From assembly GCA_016800925.1 (NCBI GenBank), contig JABCPU010000141.1, positions 92,219 to 156,218 of the forward strand: a stretch of 64,000 bases of DNA, read 5' to 3'. Under the pieces are notes generated by a model, which was not told the origin of the DNA, made no database searches, and was given only the letters and a program-made list of their open reading frames with translations. The stretch comes from Suillus spraguei (Eukaryota; Basidiomycota; Agaricomycetes; Boletales; Suillaceae). Both the position numbers and the translations under genes were made by a program. Positions 60,053 to 64,000 of the stretch are shown here, piece by piece (within the stretch, counting starts at the first letter, position 1; each line of letters opens with the position of its first letter).

Positions 60053-61064
60053 TTACATATGGGGTTGATCATCACACTTTTCAATGAGGGTATCTAATAC
60101 AAGCAGCAATTCAGAGCTCATCTGTTTGGCCCTTTGCAACCTCCGGAGGTCCATATCAGCTCTTCTGAGTTTGTCGGATGTGTCAGCCCAAGCCACTCGG
60201 AATGGTCGGTCGCCTCGAGGAGTTGATGTACGGTAGGCTCCGGAAGATGGCCATGACGCTGTTGGTAATGGTCCAGGCGATCCAGAATTGATTCAACTTC
60301 AAGAAAATTAGCAGAAAGATACATGATGAACAATTAAATCTCACATTCTGTTTGATCATATGACCCTAGGGGCATGACTCCCTAAGCATGGCACGCAGGT
60401 CTTCATTGCTGAGTTCCGGTATGGGGGACTGACATTTAGGAGGTGTTGCATGTGCTTGGGACATCACATCAACAATAAAAATGAGATTGTATGGTGAACT
60501 CACCTGGAATTGCTATTCCTGGGATAGCCGGAGCATCAGTCTCAACATCAGCACATTCCGGTGCTTCATCACAATCAATAAGATCATCATCAGGCCCTAG
60601 GTACAAGTCCGGATCGTTGAACAAAGGCAGTTCCTCAGGCTGAGCCGGGCATAAATGATCTGGATGGATTGAATGAACATCCACAGTTGGACTATCTAAA
60701 GTGAAGTGAGAAACCTACCAGAAACTGCATCCAAGACATCCGGAACACCTGATGACCCAGAATCATAGTCGATCTCATCATCCGGCCCAAGGTATACATC
60801 TTCACTTGGATCTAATAAATGTCCAGTCAATTGTAAGATATACTCAAAGCAACACATACCTGATGAAATCCGGGACTCAGTCTCATCATCCGGCCCAAGG
60901 TATACATCATCCAGTGCATCTGGTCCATCTCCGGTCAATTGAGAGCTGTACTGAAAGCACAACATACCTAGTGAAATCCGGGACTCGGTTGAATCATCCA
61001 CATCCATTGAGTTGTATTCAGTGACCGGAGGTTCATAAAATCTGACTGCTGGTTGAGATCTCAT
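60053..61064 (-). pseudogene. Accessory gene X of the KDZ element, with a repeated acidic exon
   Basis: ATG 61064 opens MRSQPAVRFYEPPVTEY. Successive exons carry the same acidic word: DDVYLGPDDETESRIS, EDVYLGPDDEIDYDSG and PDLYLGPDDDLIDCDE. Two intervening introns also resemble each other (GTATGTTGTGCTTTCAGTA and GTATGTGTTGCTTTGAGTA), so exon and intron were duplicated together. A later exon has IPELSNEDLRAML, and the last (VESILDRLDHYQQRHG) contains a one-base shift near 60212 compared with the left copy, which is why I call this copy broken. One proposed intron near 60710 would be only about 23 nt, so that joint is doubtful. No known family. Confidence 0.5.
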
Positions 61065-61283
61065 GATGTCTGATCAACTGATCAAACTGATTGATAACTG
61101 ATAACTTCGAAGTTCAACACATGGCTGGCAACGGCCGAAAGTTGAACCACGACCAAACAAAGACAAACAATCAACGCTTATCAAGATTGTCCTTCAATTG
61201 TCTGGTTTCTTTTGAAACTTCATCCAAGTGATCACAGATTTCAAACTTATCTCAAGCTTTTCACATCTTTCAAGTCAATCCAA

Positions 61284-63050
61284 ATGTCTACTTCAGTTGA
61301 AACCTCTTTGGCCAGTCTCAAGGCAACCACTGCTCAGATTGTGGGCATCATCGCCGGGGCTCGGCTCATGCCTGCCGGCACTGGCCAAGCCCACCTTGCT
61401 CTGACAGCACAAGTCACTAATCTTGTGGTAAGTACCATTCATGTGTTAATTTTACTTTTGGTTTTTCTAAGATCTGGGTAGGCTGAGATTGTCCGGGAGC
61501 ATGAGAAAGGGCCTTACATGCCCGGCATCATTGCATCCTGCTCCAAGGAGTTGATGAGAGTCAGGTCCATGACTCCCCGGGTGTGGCCCAACTGGCACAG
61601 CATCGGTCATGACGACCCCCGGGTGTTGAAACACTCCTGGCGCAGCAAGATTCGCGCCTGGGAGGCGTTAGGTGACCATTCAGGTGATCTCCCTGTCATG
61701 CCTAACCCTTCCATTGGCCCAATCACTGTGGACCTTCCCTCCCCACCCGTCATCGCCGGCAATGTCGCTGGTTCTTCCACCCACGCCACCTCCGAGCTCC
61801 GGGACAAAGGAAAAGGTAAGGCGGTTGTTGCTGACCCAGAGCCGGAGGTGGAAGGGAGCAGGAAGAGGAAGTCCCCCATGATGTCTGGACACTCTTCCTC
61901 ACCTCCGAAGTCGGCCAAGAAGGGTCGCAAGCGGGTCAAGGCAACTCGCCATGTCAAGCAGAATGTGCTTGTGGAGTCGGAAGATGATGAAGACACAATT
62001 GTTCAGGTATGTCGTCCAGCTCATTGTTTTCATTCTCTCAATTTTCTGTAGCCTATTTCGAGTGGAGTGCCGGCGCTCAACGTTCCCCGGCCTTCCACAA
62101 TTGGTGTAGGGACGCCTCATTCCCCTCGTTCACCACGTTCCCCAAAGAAGCAATTGTTTGGTCCTGCTTCAGTAAGTAATATTTAGTTGTCCGGCACTTG
62201 GAAAAATGCTTATGTATCATCAGCTCATTGCCGGCAGTCCACCCAAGGTGATGGTGAGTCATCATTCTTTGTCCGGACCTCCCGCCTGTACTTACCCATT
62301 GTCAGGCCACCTCCGGCAGTCGTCCGGAGGTTGTCGAGACCCCCCAGGCAATGTCCAGCACTCCGGCTGAGGAACCTGCAGTCATGGATACAGGTGATAT
62401 TCTCATTCCCGGCCCAGTGAGTACTCTAATGAATTCCAATGAGTCCATCAACTAATGGAACCCACAGAACAACCCCTGCCATTATTGCACCCAGGAGAAG
62501 TGGCCCTGCGCCACTCGGTTGGACAGGAGGACCCGTGCCCCATGTTTGTCGTGCGTCCGCTGCGCCACCAAGAAGATCAAATGTGTCCCAGCATCCATGG
62601 GATCCCCGCCAAAACGTATTCGAGGGAAGTCAACCACCCGGCAGGCTCGCTCCAGGACACCTTCCAGAGCTCCTCCAATGCGCCGGCTGCCTCGCAGTCC
62701 AAAGCCCGAACTCGCAGTCAATCTCGTGGCCCCTCCGCACTCCAGCTGTCCCTGCTGTTACCACACCCAAGGCACAGTCCCGTGGGCGCAGCAAGACAAT
62801 CACTGCCCCAAGACACTGCACTGCATCAGCTTGTGAGTCACCCCAATTGTCTATGACCATCTGACCTTATCTTTCACTTAGCTATTCCGTCTTCAAGCGC
62901 CCCAGTGCCTCGTCCGGCACTCGATGTCCCATGCCGGATCTCCATTCCATGGCAATTGCGATTCGGGATGGTGCCGCTCGAATTGCTCTTCTTGAGGCTC
63001 GTGTGGCGGAGCAGGATGGTAAGATTGATACCCTGCAACGCCCTCCATGA
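61284..63050 (+). CDS. Accessory gene W of the KDZ element: cysteine-cluster protein, 485 aa, intact
   Basis: Exons 61284-61427, 61482-62006, 62052-62171, 62224-62247, 62306-62416, 62468-62832 and 62882-63050 join in frame across GT-AG introns of 45-58 nt. One exon is only 24 nt. Order: a helical N-terminus (TSLASLKATTAQIVGIIAG), a segment with TPRVWPNWHSIGHDDPRV, a disordered Pro/Ser/Lys-rich middle with the basic patch KKGRKRVKATRHVKQ, a cysteine cluster CHYCTQEKWPC...CLSCVRCATKKIKC (C-x2-C-x6-C, then C-x2-C-x2-C-x6-C), and a C-terminal coiled coil (AARIALLEARVAEQDGK). The cluster resembles Zn2Cys6-like DNA-binding clusters. A DNA-binding or regulatory role is inferred. The left copy of this gene lies outside the window. 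Confidence 0.72.
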
Positions 63051-63579
63051 GGGCCTTCGTCGCAAAGTCATGGACCGCACCCTTCATTCCACTTCCCGAC
63101 TCTCCTGTCAATGCAACCTTTTTGCTTGATCAATCCGTCCCTGGCCATCTCACCCTCCCATCTGCACTTGCTCCCCTCATTGACTTGGATATGGCAGGAA
63201 TGGAGCCTCATCTCCGAAAGTCCAGCCTGCATCTATCATTGAGGTCTCATATTTGAGCTGAGCCAATTCAGCCTGAGGGTCCACAAACGTCCGGCGAACT
63301 TGTGACCCAGATGATCCGGGCAACCTTGTCCCAGAATATCTGATGATATGGATGTTGAGGTGAAGGTTGAACCCTCTGCTGATGAGGTGGAAATGGCTAC
63401 ATAATTTATTCATAGATGTATATAAATGTTTGAATGATGAGATATTCAGTGTGTGCCAAGTCCGGACATCCGGAACTGGACAATGGAGATTCACAATTGA
63501 TATTTCACGACTTTCCGGATATCCGCTACCTGAAACACAACACACAATTTAAAGAATTTGAAACATCTCTGTCGATTAC

Positions 63580-64000
63580 CTTGTGCGTGCCGGTCACATT
63601 GTGAAACATATCATTCATATTAAGTGGAACCGGACCCAGGACCTGGAGTTGGGACTCATCACCATGTGACAGATATCGATCCACATATTTGATGTGCTGA
63701 ACCCGAACTCCGGCACTCGGGAGTTAGAACATATGGAGCAATACAAAGATATTGATTTAACATGTTCTGCGAACCCCGAACTCCGGCACCCGGCACTTCG
63801 GACTCGGGCCTTGGAACTTATAACAATGTGAAAGCTGTCGATGCACATTTCTATCACTGACCCCCGAACCCGGCACCCGGAGTTAAAAATTGAGGCAAAA
63901 GATATTGATTTTACACGTGGGGAGTGCCGAACCCCGAACTCCGGCACCCGGCAGTTGGGAATTGGACTCAGGGACTCATAAACCATGTGAAAGATATCGA
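63580..64000. repeat. Satellite-like GC-rich words at the right window edge
   Basis: Short words such as CCGAACTCCGGCACCCGG and GATATTGATTTAACATGT alternate with a spacing of roughly 75-90 bp. They resemble the element's main satellite but are more degenerate. Between gene W and this stretch (63051-63580) I see no gene. Confidence 0.6.

Larger units (their letters stand above)
49533..64000 (-). mobile_element. KDZ-family DNA transposon, right copy (outer end outside window)
   Basis: Inverted copy of the element at 1-11787. Similarity to the left copy starts exactly at 49533 (CACATATTACAGTGAAC) and continues to 60570, which pairs with base 1. Beyond that it shows parts of the element that fall outside the window on the left: the 5' part of gene X, gene W and a further stretch of satellite-like words to the window end. 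The element is therefore at least about 14.5 kb. The transposase gene has lost about 1031 bp of its catalytic region, so this copy could at best be mobilised in trans. Confidence 0.85.

Noticed and set aside
63580..64000. Telomeric or subtelomeric end
   Set aside because: No TTAGGG-type array was seen; the repeats resemble the transposon's own satellite.
1..64000. tRNA or rRNA genes
   Set aside because: I saw no convincing cloverleaf or rRNA core sequence on either strand, though a dedicated scan could still find a tRNA.

Overview
The window reads as nuclear DNA of a filamentous basidiomycete, most likely an agaricomycete (species not determinable). Reasons: genes are cut by 50-60 nt GT-AG introns, and the mobile genes are types typical of that group (KDZ and Plavaka-like DNA transposases, a TET/JBP-type dioxygenase, DUF6698- and DUF6532-like proteins, a CCHC/APE LINE, Ty3/gypsy elements). 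It is a mobile-element-rich locus, with a few genes that I could read as intact across all their introns.

Layout. Two copies of a large KDZ transposon lie in opposite orientation: the left copy at 1-11787 (running off the left edge) and the right copy from 49533 to at least 63 kb (running off the right edge). They flank a 37.7 kb centre. Over the shared part (left 1-11787, right 49533-60570) three indels explain essentially all of the length difference: about 1031 bp missing from the right transposase gene, 320 bp missing from the left accessory gene Y, and a 38 bp repeat unit. The element carries a CxC2/KDZ transposase, a TET/JBP-like 2OG-Fe(II) dioxygenase, accessory genes here called W, X, Y and Z, a 151-158 bp higher-order satellite, 236 bp direct repeats and a palindrome-rich subterminal region. 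Both transposase copies are broken; Z is intact in both copies and W is intact in the right one.

Centre, left to right: a small gene cut by the left element end (11.8-12.3 kb); a decayed Plavaka-like transposase (13.3-15.9 kb); two intact minus-strand genes, an orphan 874-aa protein (16.1-18.9 kb) and a ten-exon, 1377-aa SNF2-like ATPase (20.6-25.3 kb), whose upstream regions share a roughly 150 bp module; a P-type Ca2+-ATPase relic interrupted by a LINE (27.3-33.0 kb); a Ty3/gypsy element fused tail to tail with the LINE and itself carrying a solo LTR (33.0-38.4 kb); an intact DUF6698-like gene and a divergent intact 293-aa gene (38.7-42.7 kb); a DUF6532-like gene broken by two LTR insertions (43-46 kb); another solo LTR (46.4 kb); and the N-terminal part of a second Plavaka-like transposase cut by the right element end (48.1-49.5 kb).

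Best candidate for an undescribed system: the SNF2-like ATPase plus orphan gene with the shared upstream module. They are the largest intact genes in an otherwise decayed stretch. Second: the KDZ element that pairs a transposase with a DNA-base dioxygenase and four accessory proteins.
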